The translations under genes and the position numbers were made by a program. From positions 17,548,501-17,612,500 of the forward strand of contig NC_088311.1 of the NCBI RefSeq assembly GCF_910592395.1: a DNA stretch of 64,000 nt. Reading direction: 5' to 3'. Below are positions 11,723-25,708 of the stretch, one piece after another. This DNA is from Lineus longissimus. Taxonomy: Eukaryota; Nemertea; Pilidiophora; Heteronemertea; Lineidae. The notes beneath the pieces were generated by a model, which was not told the DNA's origin, did no database searches, and worked only from the letters and a program-made list of their open reading frames with translations. Within the stretch, counting starts at the first letter, position 1; each line of letters opens with the position of its first letter.

Positions 11723-14700
11723 ATGAGTGAAAAACACCAAGAAATCGAGCCGCATATAACCCGCCGATATGATATCAAGAAACGTCTTGGTAAAGGGGTA
11801 TGTAAAGCATATTTTCATATTCAATCTGTTGGAATCCAAATTTAGGTGCCGTTGTTCGGACGCAAATTCCACAATCTGGATTTTTGTTTTTTCCCGATTT
11901 TGCACTCTCTCGGCATGTATTGTCAGTCAGTGCATTGTTATTGCGTGTACTTTACAGTTCAGGCACTTGCTGGGACATGTTTTTGTTGTGATCACTATTG
12001 TAATTTGTATAGCATTTTTTATTGAGTCATGTTCTATGTGGACCATTGTGCACTTGGGCTGTTGTAGGCAAATATATTGAGGCCCAGGGCCAGGGTCACT
12101 AAAATTCGTAAAAAAATTGTCAAATATCGCCAGCCACAACGTCTATGAATATCACTACCACCGGGAGCGGCGGGACTAGGCCTACTGCCTTTCTTAGCAG
12201 TGTTGCACTTGCAAGCATGCAGCAACATTGCGTGATATTGTAGGCCTATCGCAACTTCTGTGTCAAGTCAATACATTAATTCCCATTAAAAAGTGGCGAT
12301 ACAACGCAGACTCTTCTCACAACCTGGTGATACTATATCGCGCAATGTAATTTTTTTGTGTTCATTGTCGACATTGAGTCGATCCCGATTGAGCTTTATT
12401 TTGGCCAAAATTTATGAGAAGAGATGTGATTATCTGATTCATGATGACAATCAACTGGATATGATTAAGCTGATAATCATCAATGATATTGAATGTCCCA
12501 CCGGTGTTTTCCGATCGCCTCAGGACTCCTAAAAAATCATGATTCTAATAAATAGACTAATGTTGTGCGATATTGTATCGCCCTGAGTGAGAAGAGTCTG
12601 CGTTATTATAAAGTTATATCGCCATGATTGATCGGGCATTTACATACAGACACAGACAGTTGGCTACTCTACTCCTTTTGATTTCAAATTTTGATTTTTC
12701 TATTTCTAGGCATATGGCATTGTGTGGAAGGCCATTGATAAAAGGACCGCGGAGGTGGTGGCAGTTAAAAAGATTTTTGATGCCTTCCGGAATCAAACAG
12801 ATGCCCAGGTAAGCTTCAGCCTGCATTGTGGCTCACGCTTCCCTCACGACACTATTGTGGCTCACACCACACCCAAGTATCCCTCCTTGGTATAAACATT
12901 ATGTTTACTCGGCTACTGAGTGATACATGTATTGTGGGGCCCTGATTCCCCTTGTCTCCGGGGGAAGTTTCTTGACCTGTGACAGTGTGAGTCAGGGTCA
13001 ATCCAGTGATTCCTATCACTCAAGAGTTTGCCACCAAAGGGTTTTCTCAAGGTACCCTAGGTACTTCTAGAGCAAAGAAGGGTGGCTGCTTCCAAAGTAT
13101 GTAGGGTGGGACGCCCTGAAAAATTGCCCTGTGGAGAACACTGCCTATAAAGTAATACTACCGGTAGGCAAGCGGCTACATCACGGAAGTTTTGTATTGT
13201 TAATACCAGACTCTGGCATTGGATTTAGAATTCTATTAGATCTAGAGCAAACTACAGTGTAGGTTACTGCAAAAGACATGAGGGTCAAAATTATCTGTTT
13301 CTGCTGCCTGATAGTTTTGAAGGGTCAGTGTCGGACCAATTACATGAAGTTCATGTAGGCTTACATGCTTACAAACAAAAAGCAAACATTGTGTGTTGAA
13401 CTGTCCGATCATGATGCAGGTACATGTAGTTCATTTAAAAATTTTGTTTTTTCTCTTCAGCGGACATTCAGGGAGATAATGTTCTTGCAAGAGTTCGGTG
13501 ACCATCCCAACATCATCAAACTACACAATGTGATAAAAGCTGAAAACGACAAAGATATTTATTTAGTATTTGAGTTCATGGGTGAGTAAAACATACATCA
13601 TGGTGCAAAAATTTTGCGTCCACGTGACATCACGTGAGAAAACATGATGCATTAAGGGGCACCCTCTGTTCGGGCAGGGAGGAATTACGACATCTCTCTT
13701 GAAATAATGTCATTTGGAGCTCAAGACAGAGTAATAACGCATCTTGACTCACTGTCGTCGCGTTATTTTGCATCCCTTAGTACTTCCTGGCATGACGTTA
13801 CAGTATACACTGCCTGGATTGCCCGTCTTGGTTTTTGGTTGTGGTAGCCAACTGACTCTTGATTTGTCATCTCTGGGAAATATGTGGCAATATCACAATG
13901 TTTTGCGATTGATAAAATGGGCATTTAGTGTTGATTGACCGAAATTTCTCATGAGAACATCTTTTGTCCAAAAAGCCCCTTATATTAATATCACAAGCGA
14001 AATGATACACATACATAGTCTTTATTATTAGATATTTATCTTTTCAGATACTGATCTGCACAATGTGATAAAAAGAGGCACGATACTGAAAGATATACAT
14101 AAACGCTATATCATGTACCAATTGTTCAAATCCATCAAATATATGCACTCTGGGAATGTGATTCATCGAGATTTAAAGGTAAGCAGTCAAGCATGGTGAC
14201 ATGGTACCACATTTTGGTCCGACAAAGGAAAATTATTGTCAACACCATTTAGGCCTACTTTGTGCTTCATTGCATTCGAAGTCTTTGTGCACCTATTTCA
14301 AGTCTTCATGGGCGTACATCTTGCATTTTATGAATGTTTTTATAAAAAAACATTCTCCACCTAGATTGTTGTGCTCTTTATGAAGTAACAGCTTTTGTCA
14401 TATTTGTAAAAGTTTTGGTTAAAGGGTAGCATACATTCGTCATTTCTCTTTCCGTTTCATTGTAGGAATTTTTCTTTTTTTGGCTGCACATTATTGTATT
14501 TTCCTTGTAAACGTTAGAATCACAAATGTGGACAATGACTGATTGAGTTCAAAATCAAAACTCATGTCTTTCAAAATTGTCAGGCCGGGCCTGTTTTCTT
14601 GCTGTCATTTTGCCCCCATGGTTGACTCAGGTCAACGATTCATGAGCCAGTCTAAAAATAATGATGAATCAGGTTCATTTTAAAGGGGGGCTATAGGCAG

Positions 14701-17700
14701 GAGCTAGGGGGTCAAATTAGTAGTCTTCATGTGACAAGAATCCACAGTCAGGGACCTAAGTTGTGTTTGATTCAGCAATATTCCTACAAGCATGAATAAT
14801 TTCACTGTCAGATATCATAGACAGTCTCTATCAACGACACAATGAAACATACTCGAGACTGCCTGGGCTCCTGCCTTTAAAAATAGACGCCCTTAAAAAT
14901 GCAGTTTGAATCCATTTTACCTGTCTAAAGTTACCTGACAATAATGGAATTGCCAATACAGTGGCACCTCCCTTAGCGGACGCCACTCTGTTAAGGACTT
15001 GCCCGCTCTAATAAGGTCACTAGTTGTGGTCCCAAATTGGTAGTTTTCATTCAATTCAACCTCTCTAATCAGGACCCCTCTCGAATAAGGACAGCACTTG
15101 TCAGTCCCGTGGGTGTCCACATAGAGAGGTTCTACTGTACTCGAAATATTTCTATTTCATGCTGAAAAAGCAACATTTTCATTAAAAGGTGAGCGTTTAT
15201 GATATTTGTTTTCTCATTTCAGCCGTCCAATATTTTACTCGACAGCGAATGTTTTGTAAAGACTTGCGACTTTGGTCTTGCGCGTTCGTTAACACAGATC
15301 TGCACGGATGATGGCGTGGATCCGAATCTGACAGAATACGTGGCAACGCGATGGTACAGAGCGCCAGAAATTCTGCTGGCTTCCAATAGGTGAGATTATG
15401 ACCTGACGTTGTTGCTTAAAATCTAGTTGTGTTGATAGACTTGGACTTCATTTGAGTGCAGAAACAGTAAAACATCCCTATTAAGGACACTCTCGGGACT
15501 GACAAGTGCTGTCCTTAATAGAGAGGTGTCCTGATTAGAGAGGTCAAATTGAATGGAAACAACCAATTTGGGACCAAAATTAGCATAACTTCAGATTTTG
15601 AGTACGCAAAAAGTAAAACTTGAATTAGCACAGAAGGGGATTCTTTCATTCCGGGAAAGACTTTTGTTCGTGTTCAACAGTTTGAGCTCTACTGAAACCA
15701 TGGATGAGCTATTCAATTATTCATACACATGAGATACACCCTGTATACTAACTATGATATCAAGGGCCAGTGCTCTTTCGATGATGATGATGATGATGAA
15801 AAGGAGGAATGAACATTGACAGCCCCAAGTTATTAGTCCCGATTATTAGATTACATCATTCCAACACACCTTTATCATTGTAGCACATACATGTGCAGTA
15901 GCTTTGATGGGAGCAGTTTCGATTTTTCAAACGGAATATACACAGTACGATAGAGGTGCATGTGCTGTGGTGTATTCCATTGGCCGAAGAGAGTTTCCAG
16001 TATGTTTTGCGTTCAGACAACTTGTTGAATTTTAGGTGTAATAGATTCGACGATTGAAGCTCAAATTCCACTCAAAATCTATGCCCATAGCACCTCAGGT
16101 TTGAGCCTGCATTTTAGCTCCACCCTTCCGGTCTTGATTTTAGTGCAGAGACCTGCCAGTGTTGCGTTATTTCCTTAAAAATATATCATTGTTGTTATTT
16201 GATTTCAGATACACAAAAGGTGTAGATATGTGGAGCTGTGGGACAATCTTAGGGGAAATGTTGCTTGGTAAACCGTTATTTCCCGGGACGTCGACCCTCA
16301 ATCAGTTAGAGAGAATAATGGCTGGCATTCCTCAACCAACACGCGCAGACATTGATAGCGTTAATTCACCCTATGGTGCTTCTCTGTATGACCGAATAGC
16401 AGCAAAGTAAGTAGAGTAGAATCTCAGACCTTCTGTTGAAAGGCGCGTCTTTGCGCGGCCAAATTGTCATTTTGGCCGCGCATGGAACTGCGCGCCTAGC
16501 TCTTCAAAAAGTTTTAAAATTCGCGCACCTATCCCGACTGCAGCGCCGCCGATAGGCATATTATTGTAACTACATCACAGACTGTAACAGTGCACGCCAT
16601 TGGTCAATGTCAGGGGTCACTCGGAAGGCCAACCAATGGAATCTCTCCTAGCATGGGAATCCGTGATTCTCATTATTGTCAATGATGGCCGCCGGGCATA
16701 AGTCGCAAACAGCGACTTTCAAGAATTATGCGCCTAGGCTATGAAAATAAAAGTTAGGCGAGTAAATATTTGCTCACCTAGGTATTTTTCAACAGAAGGT
16801 CTGGAATCTTGCTGTCTAATTAGGACACCCTATGGGTCTGCCAGGTGCCGTCCTCAATGCAGAGGCGTCAAATTAAAATGGCCAATTTGAGACCAAAATG
16901 AGTCCTCAATAGAGAGGTTGTTCTGGTGACAGAGATGTCTCCAAATGGAGGTTCCACTGTACACCATATACCATTGCATTGAGATTGAGTTGAAATATTA
17001 TAATTACCCACTGAATTATGTAGCTTTTCCTAATTTTATGTATGGCCAATTGCTCTCAGCTCAGTCAAGGTCCAACTCGTCATCATCTTTCACAGTTGAC
17101 ACCTGTTAGTGTTAGTGTTAAATTGGCTAGTTTATTTTTTGCATCACGTAGAATAATTTTTGGTAAATAAGAAAGCCTGGTTGTTTTAGGAAAGTTTCTA
17201 GGACACAAAAGAGGGAGATTTCACTGTACATTGTAGTTGCATGAAAATTTTGCATATTTCAAATTTACAGACCAAAAAAGCAATTAGAAGATTTAATTCC
17301 AAATGCTCCTGATGACGCAATTGATCTGCTAAAGAAGTTAGTATATTTCAACCCGGATAAAAGAATCACGGCGGAGGAAGCCCTTCGACATCCATATGTA
17401 GCTAGGTAGGTTGAGAAAGATAAATTTGTAACCCTTTGGCTTCGAACTATGAAAGAATATTGTTAGGTTTAGAGGTAAACCTTGATTACTAATAAAAAGG
17501 TGTAGCGGTGAAAGGTACTGCCAGTCCTGTGAAATTGAAAAGGGTTCTTTGAGAGCGTATTGATCTTAATACTGGAATCCCTTGCAAACAGCCTACGAAA
17601 TACAGTTGAAATCGCTTCCTACTGTTCATTTCGGAGATATTTGCAAACTATTTTGTCCCAATTGTACATGCAGTGTATGTATGCGTGATGCATTGCAGTA

Positions 17701-20700
17701 CCTGCCAAGTATCGCGGTGACGTTACACCATCGTTTTGCCATCCAATATGGCGGCACTTCTCATCATAGGGATACATCAGGAAGTCAACACCTGTGATCC
17801 GTAGGATGTTTATGTACATTTTCTGATGTATCCTAGAACCACCCGCTATTCTGAAACTCAGTAGCATGACATTGGTGATGTGGCCAGTTGTAATTATAAC
17901 TTTATTTGTGCGAATGAAACCATCATGAAGTTGCTTTATTTTCCGCATTTCGTCTTCAGATTTCATAACAAAGCAGATGAGCCGTCAATAGACCACGAAG
18001 TTGTCCCTCCAATCAATGACGACGTGCAGTTAACTGTAGGAGAATACCGAACAAAGTTATACGAGGTAAGAATGAAAAACTGTGGTATCTATCAAACTCA
18101 TTCCTACTCAACAGGGCTTTTTTCTTTAAAATAAGATTAAGAATGTACCACTGAAGTGTCTGTACTCTATTTCACAAGAAAACGGCTCTGCATACAAAAA
18201 TGCTTTGATTTTGAAACTTTTTCAGTATTTCGCCTCGCATGACGAATTCTTGGCCATGCTTTGCTGCCTCTGGCAAAGTATTAAGTATTTTTTATACTTT
18301 GGACTTTGCAGGTTTGTAGACTGCTGCATTTTCTGTCAGTGTGAAATCGTCCAAAATCCGAGTGGCATTTTTTCATGAAATGGAGTATAGCTGGTTCATA
18401 AAACTTCTTTTTTTTTTCTTAAAAAGTAGGCAAGAAGGTAAAAAATGAATAGTGTTCTCACTGTACATGCCTTGTCAGTTTTATCAGAATTTGATTTATC
18501 TGTAGTTTGCTGAATTTTAAGTGGAAATGTGTTGAATGCGGACTGTACATACATGTACTTTGCCTATGAGCTTGGGAGTACATGTACATGTATGTACATC
18601 AGGACAACCCTCAGCAGTGACATCTGTCATGACGTTATCTCATGAAATCACCTTATGAAAACGATTAATTCATAGCAAGCTTTGCTTTTTCTTCTTCAGA
18701 TGATCTTAGAAAAGAAGGCCGACAGACGCCAAAAACGAAAAGACGACCAAGAGAAACGTCGGGCCGAATCCGCTGCGAGGGAAGCACGACAGGCTCGAGA
18801 TTACGGGGAATCTCGAGCGGCGAGAGATTACGCAGATTCTGGTGATCACTATAATGAAAATCGGCCGTCAAATATGTCGTCGTCACCAAAGATGTATGGG
18901 AGGCCGCCGACGCAGTCCGCTAGTGCTCATTCAGGTTTGTGATGCATCTGCGTAACTTTTGTTGTGGACGGATTTCCTTGTAAACTATGAGTTACTGTAA
19001 ATCTTTTTGTTTCAAAAGCTTGACAAAATTTAAAATAAATGTGTACATGTATATTGGTGTTCTGGTATTCTAAGTACATGTGGAAGATGTGAAAATTCGA
19101 ACTGACAAATAGCAGCGACTTTTGGTTTTATTTTCGAATGCTATCCTTCAAACTCTTAAGCAACAAGCTACTGGTGAGCCATGTAGAAGCTGATGTATTT
19201 CTACGACTCATTATCTTTAACTCAATAATTTGTACCGGTAGTTTGTAAAATCTCTCTTTAACTCAAGAATTTGTACTGGGAATTTGTAAAATCTTTATTT
19301 TATCTTCTTCCCCTGCAGCATTTGGAAGGACGACGTATGCCAGCCCACCCCAGCCTCAACCTGCACGGACACAATATCGACCGATATCTCGGCAACGAAG
19401 TACAGAGAACATCAAGGCAGCAGCCAACGCTTCAAATGCTGCACAGCAGAATTCTAGTTATGTAAGTGTAATGGTGGCATCGTTCCTACTCGCCAGGCAA
19501 GAAGGGTATTTCCTCTAGCCAGGTGGGTAGAGTGATGGCCTTTAGCCAGAGGTCCCTGGTTCAATACTTGGCAGGACCTTGGTGATTTTCCTCTTGCTAC
19601 ATGTAATGCATTGTCAACACTGAAAAAGTTATTTTGCAAGTCTTGAAATAACTGGCAGATTTAGAAAGCAGAAAACTTATATGGTTTGGTTTTGACTTGT
19701 TCATTTCGGGCCTTTCTAGTGTGTCGTTTTTACACTGTCTGAAGGTGTAAGGTCATCACATATCCCGTAATTTTGTTTGTACTGCAATTCTATTCCTAAA
19801 TGCCATGAAATAATGTCTGAAGGCTCAAAAGACATCATCCTGGTAGAGATGATAGCCATCAGTGTCCGTATCATTATTTTTGGCCACTAATTTACAAATA
19901 ACTTGGAACAGCTTGCTGTGGCAAAATGGCAGCATCATTTTTCATGTTGATGCCTTGGTAATTTACAACATGCAGTAGCAATAAATAAATAAAGTACCTA
20001 TAATCTGTATTGTACACCATTTGATTTCAGATGTCGGCAGCCGAAGCGAGGCGCCAACAATCTGCCCCTGTGCTAGGGCGACCGAATCACTCGCGACAGT
20101 ATTCAGGTTACTCAAGACAAGCCAATAACCCTGTCATCACGCGAGAAGACCGGCCGGGATTAGCTGTCACGAGTTCAAGACTGGTAAGAAGCGGCATCTC
20201 ATTTAAAATCTTACTCACAACTTTAACCCTATGGCCTATGGCCTAGGGCTTAGCTGGCCTGAATTGACACACTGCATTACTCTCCCTGCTCTTTCCCAAG
20301 GATCCAAAACGGCTGTGTACCTCTCCTGTCCTGAACTGACATAACTTTTTCTTTTGGCATTGTGATTGGGCGCTACACTAAGATACATCTTGGTTTTGTC
20401 TTGATTGAGGATTGTCGTAGTCGAGAAGCGTCTTTCAAATTAGCTCACCCTTAAATAGATATTAAGATGATTGTCACTGTTACCATTCCAGTGCTGCACT
20501 ATGTAAAAATCTGTAAGTGGCTGATGACAACTTGGGCATGCCTTGTGATCATTTTGTGAGACACTGCACTGTGTTATTCAATCAAAGGGTTCCATGAGTG
20601 CGTTCATGAATACGTTCTCAGTGCATTCCGAACAGTTAGTTCCTCACATTACCCCTTCACTAAAATTACAAAGAAGATTTTTATGGGCCCCAGACCAACA

Positions 20701-23700
20701 GTCTGGGGACCATATTGAGATTGCTGGAAGTTCTACATTCTTCTATCTGTTCACCCACAAACATTATTGTGAGTGTTCTCTAAAAAACACCTAAATAAAC
20801 CAAAAATCTTTCTTCCGTATACCACCAAACATAACCCCAACCATTCAACGTCACCAAAGACTTTTCGAAATTTGGATAATTTTGATGGCTTTGAAGTGTT
20901 TTTATGCGCCAATTTTTCTGATTTGCTTTCAAATCTCCGGCACGACACGTACATTAGCATATAAGCTCCGCCCCGTAATGGTGACATCATATCCTCATGC
21001 ATCATGGCGGCGGTATCTCTTTGCCGAAGTGGGGATCCCCGAAGTGGCGAGCTGTCGAGTATTTTGAGCAAAGAACGACGGTTGAATGTAGGAATAAAAT
21101 AAAGGAAAAGCCTTAAATGCTTATCGATGATCCATCCTGCCCATCTGAAAAGGTTAGGGTGTTGTTTAAATGTTATTGAGCGTGCGATTTTGAGAAAGCG
21201 CGAGCGTGTTTGTCCGGAAATAGATCATCCGCGAAACGGAATAGACTTCAATCCTCCATACGTGTACTGTGTGGGCCCGTGGTGGCTATCAAATTTGCTG
21301 ACAAGCAAATTTCAAATTTCTAGTAATCTCTTGTATCTTAGTTATTCATATTCTATCAAAAGTATAAAAAAGGATTTAATTGAATTGTCATCTCAAAACA
21401 AAACGTAGTACAGTATTAAGTAGACCTCACCTTAGTCGAACCTATTGGGACCATAGATTTTTCTTCGACTTACACAATGACAAAGTCTACTTAGGTGATG
21501 ATTATTCAAAAGAAAAGCATGAAATTTGCTTCAACTTAATCAGATCTCGGCATATGCAAGTTCAACTTTGGCAAGGTTGACTGTATCTTTAATTTTCATG
21601 ACACGGCATACCTTTTCAAATGACAACTCAATTATTCCTAAATGGACCGAAGTAGCTGTGCCTGCCATGAAAACCACCACCACTAGCCAATTCTGAGGAA
21701 AACCAGATGCTGCTACTATGTTAGTCCTATGGACAACTCCAAAATACAGAAGTACTTGATTTAATCCCACAAAGCAACTACCTTCTTTGCTCTTCTACCC
21801 AGGTGCCTCCCTACCTCACAACTTCCATTGTACATCTTCACACCTCCCTCAACCCTAATTAGTGGGGACCATTCAATTTGCTGCCAAGCAAATTCATAGT
21901 TCTAGTTTTGTTTGTGTTCTCAATTTGCTGTGCAACCAGCCAACTGCCCTCAAATGAGCGCTTGTTCCCCAGCTACATGCACCTGCAATTATAATCACTG
22001 CTGTGTGTGACAAAAAAATCTCTTGCCTGCAGGTAAAACTGTAACTGCCTTGGTTTGACATAGACTCGCAGGTCGGTACTACATGTAGGCCTCAGCAAAT
22101 CAAATGGTTCGTTTTTAGAGCACTTTGGAAGCAGTGCATAAAAATTTAATGAACACATCTCTTCTACTTCTAATCTATATTGACTGAGCTGAGGAGTTAG
22201 ATCATGCTAAGTTTTAAGCCACAGTATCCCTGGCGTGGCATTTATTCAGAAAGTTTTAACATCACCATATCCATACAAGAATAGGTTCAACCCCCTCCAC
22301 AACCACCAGCATAGGTTGGAATTTCCTGCCTAGGAACGTCAATGGCAATGCTGCACAGAACATAGGGCTCTTCAAGGTTACCCTAGGAGCCTCGATCATT
22401 TAACCCCAAATAATTTTATCCTACACTGCTGTTCATTCAATTTGAAAACTTTTACGACCAAGCTTTTATCCTGCACCAGCACAGGAGGCTACCTAGGTAC
22501 AATTGCAGATTTGCATCACCTGGATAAACTATTCAGAATCTCTTCAGATTCAGATTCAGATGACATCTTAATATTGATCATACTCTCAATTGATTATTTT
22601 GCTACCATCACTCAAGTTTTGCAAATTTTGTGTTTCTATTAGCAACCAGAGGCAAAGAAGGTAACCATCCACCACAAAGTTTCATGGCGTCTGTACAAGT
22701 GTTTCCCGTCTTTTCTTTCAGTACTTTGTGATTTCTCTCTTTTTTCTTTCTCTCCATTTTTTGGCACAGTGTGAAGTGGGTATAAATGTTTTCTTTTCAA
22801 CCAGCAAAACCATTCCAACAGGACCACAACAATTTGTGCTGCATCCTTGTTTGTGAAATTGCGTCTTTGGCGCTAGTAATTGCAATTAAATTTTAGTCTT
22901 TGGCAGCATTTAAAAATTACAATTTTTGTAGTTTGTTGGAAATTTTTGCAAATTGCAACATGTGCGAAAATTTTGCGATTTACAGTCCACCAGGTACTAA
23001 ACAAGGTATCTCCAGAATTGGTACCTTGGCTTTTTTTTTGTTGATAATTCCCAACTCTTAGAAATAATGGTATCACCAACAAAATCATGCTCATCCAACA
23101 TGCAGAATTGAAACTTTGAACCAAAATAAAATATTCTGGGAAGTTCAAGAAAGTTTTACAGATGTGTGTCGCCTTGGAAACATTCTAGATATTGCAGACT
23201 TTCGTTCCCAGAAACTTTCATTTGGTCTCAGAACTTTGAATATTTTTACGATTTCTTTTATTTTAGCGCTATCTCGGGAGTCTGAACAGCAACACTAGCC
23301 CGAACTATTCTCCACTGCCACAAGTATATGTATGCTTCACGTTTTTATTTTTCCCCAGACACTGCTTGAGACTACGCTTGTCGTGCGTTTGCATAACACC
23401 ACAGGGCTCGAAAATCACATCCGCAGTTGGGTCATTTATGAAATAGACTCCTTGCTGATAATCTATTCCATGTGTTGTGTAGATATAGAATTCTAAGTTC
23501 TTATTACAGAGGTTGTACAGTGGAACCTCCCTTAGCAGACACCTCTCTGTTAAGGACAACCTCTTTATTAAGAACACTAGTTTTGGTCCCAAATTGGTTG
23601 TTTCCATTCAAATCAACCTCTGTAATCAGGACACCTCTCTAAATAAAATCAGCATATGTCAGTCCCAAGGGTGTCCTTAATAGAGAGGATCTACTGTTTT

Positions 23701-25708
23701 TGCAATCTAAGTATTTGGGACAGAGGCAAATCGACTTGTTAAATTGTGTTTATTTTAACACTTTCAGTGCCATCTGACATAGATTTATGGCGGTTTTTGA
23801 GCCAGAAATACCTATCGAGTATCGTCCAGATGCTTATATGTTCTCGAAAGGCTTCTGTGTTGAAACAACACGAATGCCATATTTAGGGAGAGGCAGGACC
23901 TGAATCATTTTATGTGTTAAAACCTATCTATTGTAAAGCTATTCCAACTTCGGGAATTTTTTTTGAGGGGACGGGGTTTGGGAGTTATGAATGATATGGG
24001 GGTCATTTTGGTCACTTTTCAACCATACAGCTATAAAGTGATGTAAGGGTGATATATTTTAATCAACAGAATGTTGATTCAGCCAGTTCAGGTTGTGGGA
24101 AAGCTATTGCAAAAAACTTATCTCTAATGGATTGCTTTTTTGGGGGGTCTATAAGGGGAAGGAATGCTGGCACTGAAAGTATTGAGGCTGACTGGATTTT
24201 TCGAGCCCTTCCCAACCCTGTGCTGGGATAGCTTCGTTTGAGTAGACTAGCTGTGTGGAGGTAGCGAGTCTGGTGTCAACCTCAACCTATAATTATACTA
24301 GAGGTTTCTGGGAAACTTTTCATAACAATACCAGTGTTCTAGTCTAGTCATAACATGTTCATTTACCCAGCTCGTGCTGTAAATGATTTTGTAGTTCTGC
24401 GAATCTATATTTTTTTGTTCAATCGTTGAGTGGTGATACCATTAGTTCTCAGTAGGGAATAAGTTCACTGGCAGATTTTAGTTGTGGTACAATCATGGCC
24501 AAAACATGCCCCCTCTATTTAGAAAAGCTACATAACTTTTAAGGAGGTACAATCATATCCCCAGGGCCTCTGTGTACATATGTGTACAGTCAACTTACAA
24601 CTGTTTTTGATGCTTTTGGAGCTATAATTGTACTGAGGCTATAAGTGTACCACTTTACTTTATATACATGTATGTATGGATGTTCATTATATATTTCAAT
24701 GTTCATCTGTGATCTAAAATGGGTCCAAATTATCAGATTTTCCTCAGAATTTGTTAAAAATCATATTACTTGTTCGGTTTGACTGAAAGGAAATGATAGC
24801 TCTCGAAGCTGAATTTAAAACACGTCACAATAGTAGATTGATAATCATGACATGATGTAAAAAGTAATCTACTCTCCCCTAAAACGATTGCATCAGAATA
24901 GATTCCTAACTTTTGACTTCTGTTTATGATCAGATATCTGGAGTAAGAAATACTGTATCAGCAGAGAAAACCCAGCAAGGAGTACTTTCTTACCGAATAC
25001 CCATATTTAAGCGTTCCTTCCAAAATCCAATCCTAATCATTTGAAAACCACTCCAGCACCTAAAATCCTAGAAAATTTGTGTTACTGCGTATTTTAACTA
25101 GTAAACCCTGATGAAGCATTGTAAAATAGATTTTAGAAACTCAAAACTATCCATGAACGCTTCTGCCATTCAACTTCAAGCATGTCAAGTCATTAGGTAA
25201 AATTTCTAGCTATATAGCAGTGTAGGGTGGTGTTAGGCTCAATAGTTTAGCTGACTAATAAATCATTTGATGATCTCGGACAAGTTGAACTAATACTAAA
25301 ATTCTGTTGTTAAATTTTGAAAATTTTGAATGATATTTTGACTTGCCAGATGTCACTGCAGAAAAGATTTTGTCTGTTGACGAAGCATTGTCTTTTTCAA
25401 GATGGACTCCTTGATGTTGCTTATTTCTGTTGTGCGTTTTGTTTCAAAACCTGTGTCAGTCTGTAGATACATTTTCCTATTGTGATGTGTTATTGTTTGT
25501 GTCATTGCAGGTTCCCGGCCAAAGGCCACTCTCTGCCAAAGACAAGGTCAAGCAGCCTGTCGTCTACGGAAGGAGACAATACGAAAACACCAGAAATGCC
25601 CCATCCTCGGGTATTCCAAAGGCAGCATTCGGTAGCTACAGTCAGTCGCACGGAACCATCAACGCCAGCCAGTTGGCGGCAATACAGACCAAGCAGTGGA
25701 ATGTGTAG
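11723..25708 (+). CDS. MAPK15: Mitogen-activated protein kinase 15 (ERK7/ERK8), 12 coding exons
   Basis: Atypical MAP kinase that autoactivates and acts at basal bodies and cilia, in autophagy and in secretion control. Coding exons: 11723-11797, 12710-12808, 13461-13581, 14048-14178, 15223-15389, 16209-16406, 17271-17405, 17960-18065, 18700-18934, 19319-19461, 20031-20183, 25511-25708. They sum to 1761 nt (586 aa plus stop), with phases consistent at every junction. Seen: glycine loop LGKGAYGIVW (22-31), catalytic lysine in VAVKKIF, HRDLKPSN (~138-145), DFGLARSL (158-165), activation motif TEY (179-181), and WYRAPE. The kinase domain ends near residue 310. The tail is long, basic and low-complexity, and ends with [10 protein letters not shown], matching the conserved YSQ-containing end of vertebrate MAPK15. 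The human protein is 544 aa. Introns are loaded with MITEs. The start was chosen because [20 protein letters not shown] is the only ATG in frame with the first conserved residues. Confidence 0.96.
14684..14876. mobile_element. piggyBac-like MITE (TTAA target), copy 1, in a MAPK15 intron
   Basis: Flanked by TTAA on both sides (14680-14683 and 14877-14880). Left end AGGGGGGCTATAGGCAGGAG and right end GGGCTCCTGCCT are inverted. Two more copies with the same ends are at 28770-28983 and 38543-38707. Non-coding. Confidence 0.7.
14959..15137. mobile_element. Pogo/Tigger-like MITE, copy 2, in a MAPK15 intron
   Basis: Ends CAGTGGCACCTCCCTTAG and GAGAGGTTCTACTG are inverted, with TA flanks. Same family as 4604-4785, in the opposite orientation. 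Confidence 0.8.
15466..15586. mobile_element. Pogo/Tigger-like MITE, copy 3, right part missing
   Basis: Starts ACAGTAAAACATCCCTATTA and follows the family through the TTTGGGACCAAAATTAG block, then stops without the second terminal repeat. Located in the same MAPK15 gene, just after exon 5. Confidence 0.7.
16413..16962. mobile_element. Pogo/Tigger-like MITE, copy 4, split by another transposon
   Basis: Left fragment 16413-16424 (TAGAGTAGAATCT) and right fragment from 16804 (GAATCTTGCTGTCTAATTAG, ending GGAGGTTCCACTG) join into one pogo-like MITE when 16425-16803 and one duplicated GAATCT are removed. The MITE starts within one base of the MAPK15 exon 6 splice donor (GTAAGT at 16407-16412). 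Confidence 0.75.
16425..16803. mobile_element. 379-bp TIR element nested in a MITE, 6-bp target duplication
   Basis: Perfect terminal inverted repeats CAGACCTTCTGTTGAAA and TTTCAACAGAAGGTCTG, flanked by direct GAATCT at 16419-16424 and 16804-16809. Internal sequence is GC-rich near the left end (GCGCGG/CCGCGC hairpin). No ORF. Superfamily not assigned; the duplication length does not settle it. Confidence 0.8.
19510..19620 (+). mobile_element. tRNA-derived SINE fragment in a MAPK15 intron
   Basis: An A-box-like TAGCCAGGTGGGTAGAG and a B-box-like GGTTCAATACT are spaced as in a tRNA gene, but the sequence cannot fold as a clean tRNA. Typical of a decayed tRNA-derived SINE head. Confidence 0.5.
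20184..25510. other. Longest MAPK15 intron (5.3 kb)
   Basis: No additional coding exon is needed or recognised: exon 11 ends in phase 0 and exon 12 begins in phase 0. Contents seen: a pogo-like MITE at 23518-23696 and a half copy of a small palindromic element near 24600-24660 that resembles 59354-59463. The remainder shows nothing recognisable. Confidence 0.7.
23518..23696. mobile_element. Pogo/Tigger-like MITE, copy 5
   Basis: Ends CAGTGGAACCTCCCTTAGCA and GAGAGGATCTACTG are inverted. The left flank is TA; the right flank is T-rich. Located in the large MAPK15 intron. Confidence 0.8.

Noticed and set aside
21127-21408. 93-residue frame in the large MAPK15 intron
   Set aside because: No conserved residues and not needed to join exons 11 and 12, which meet in phase 0.
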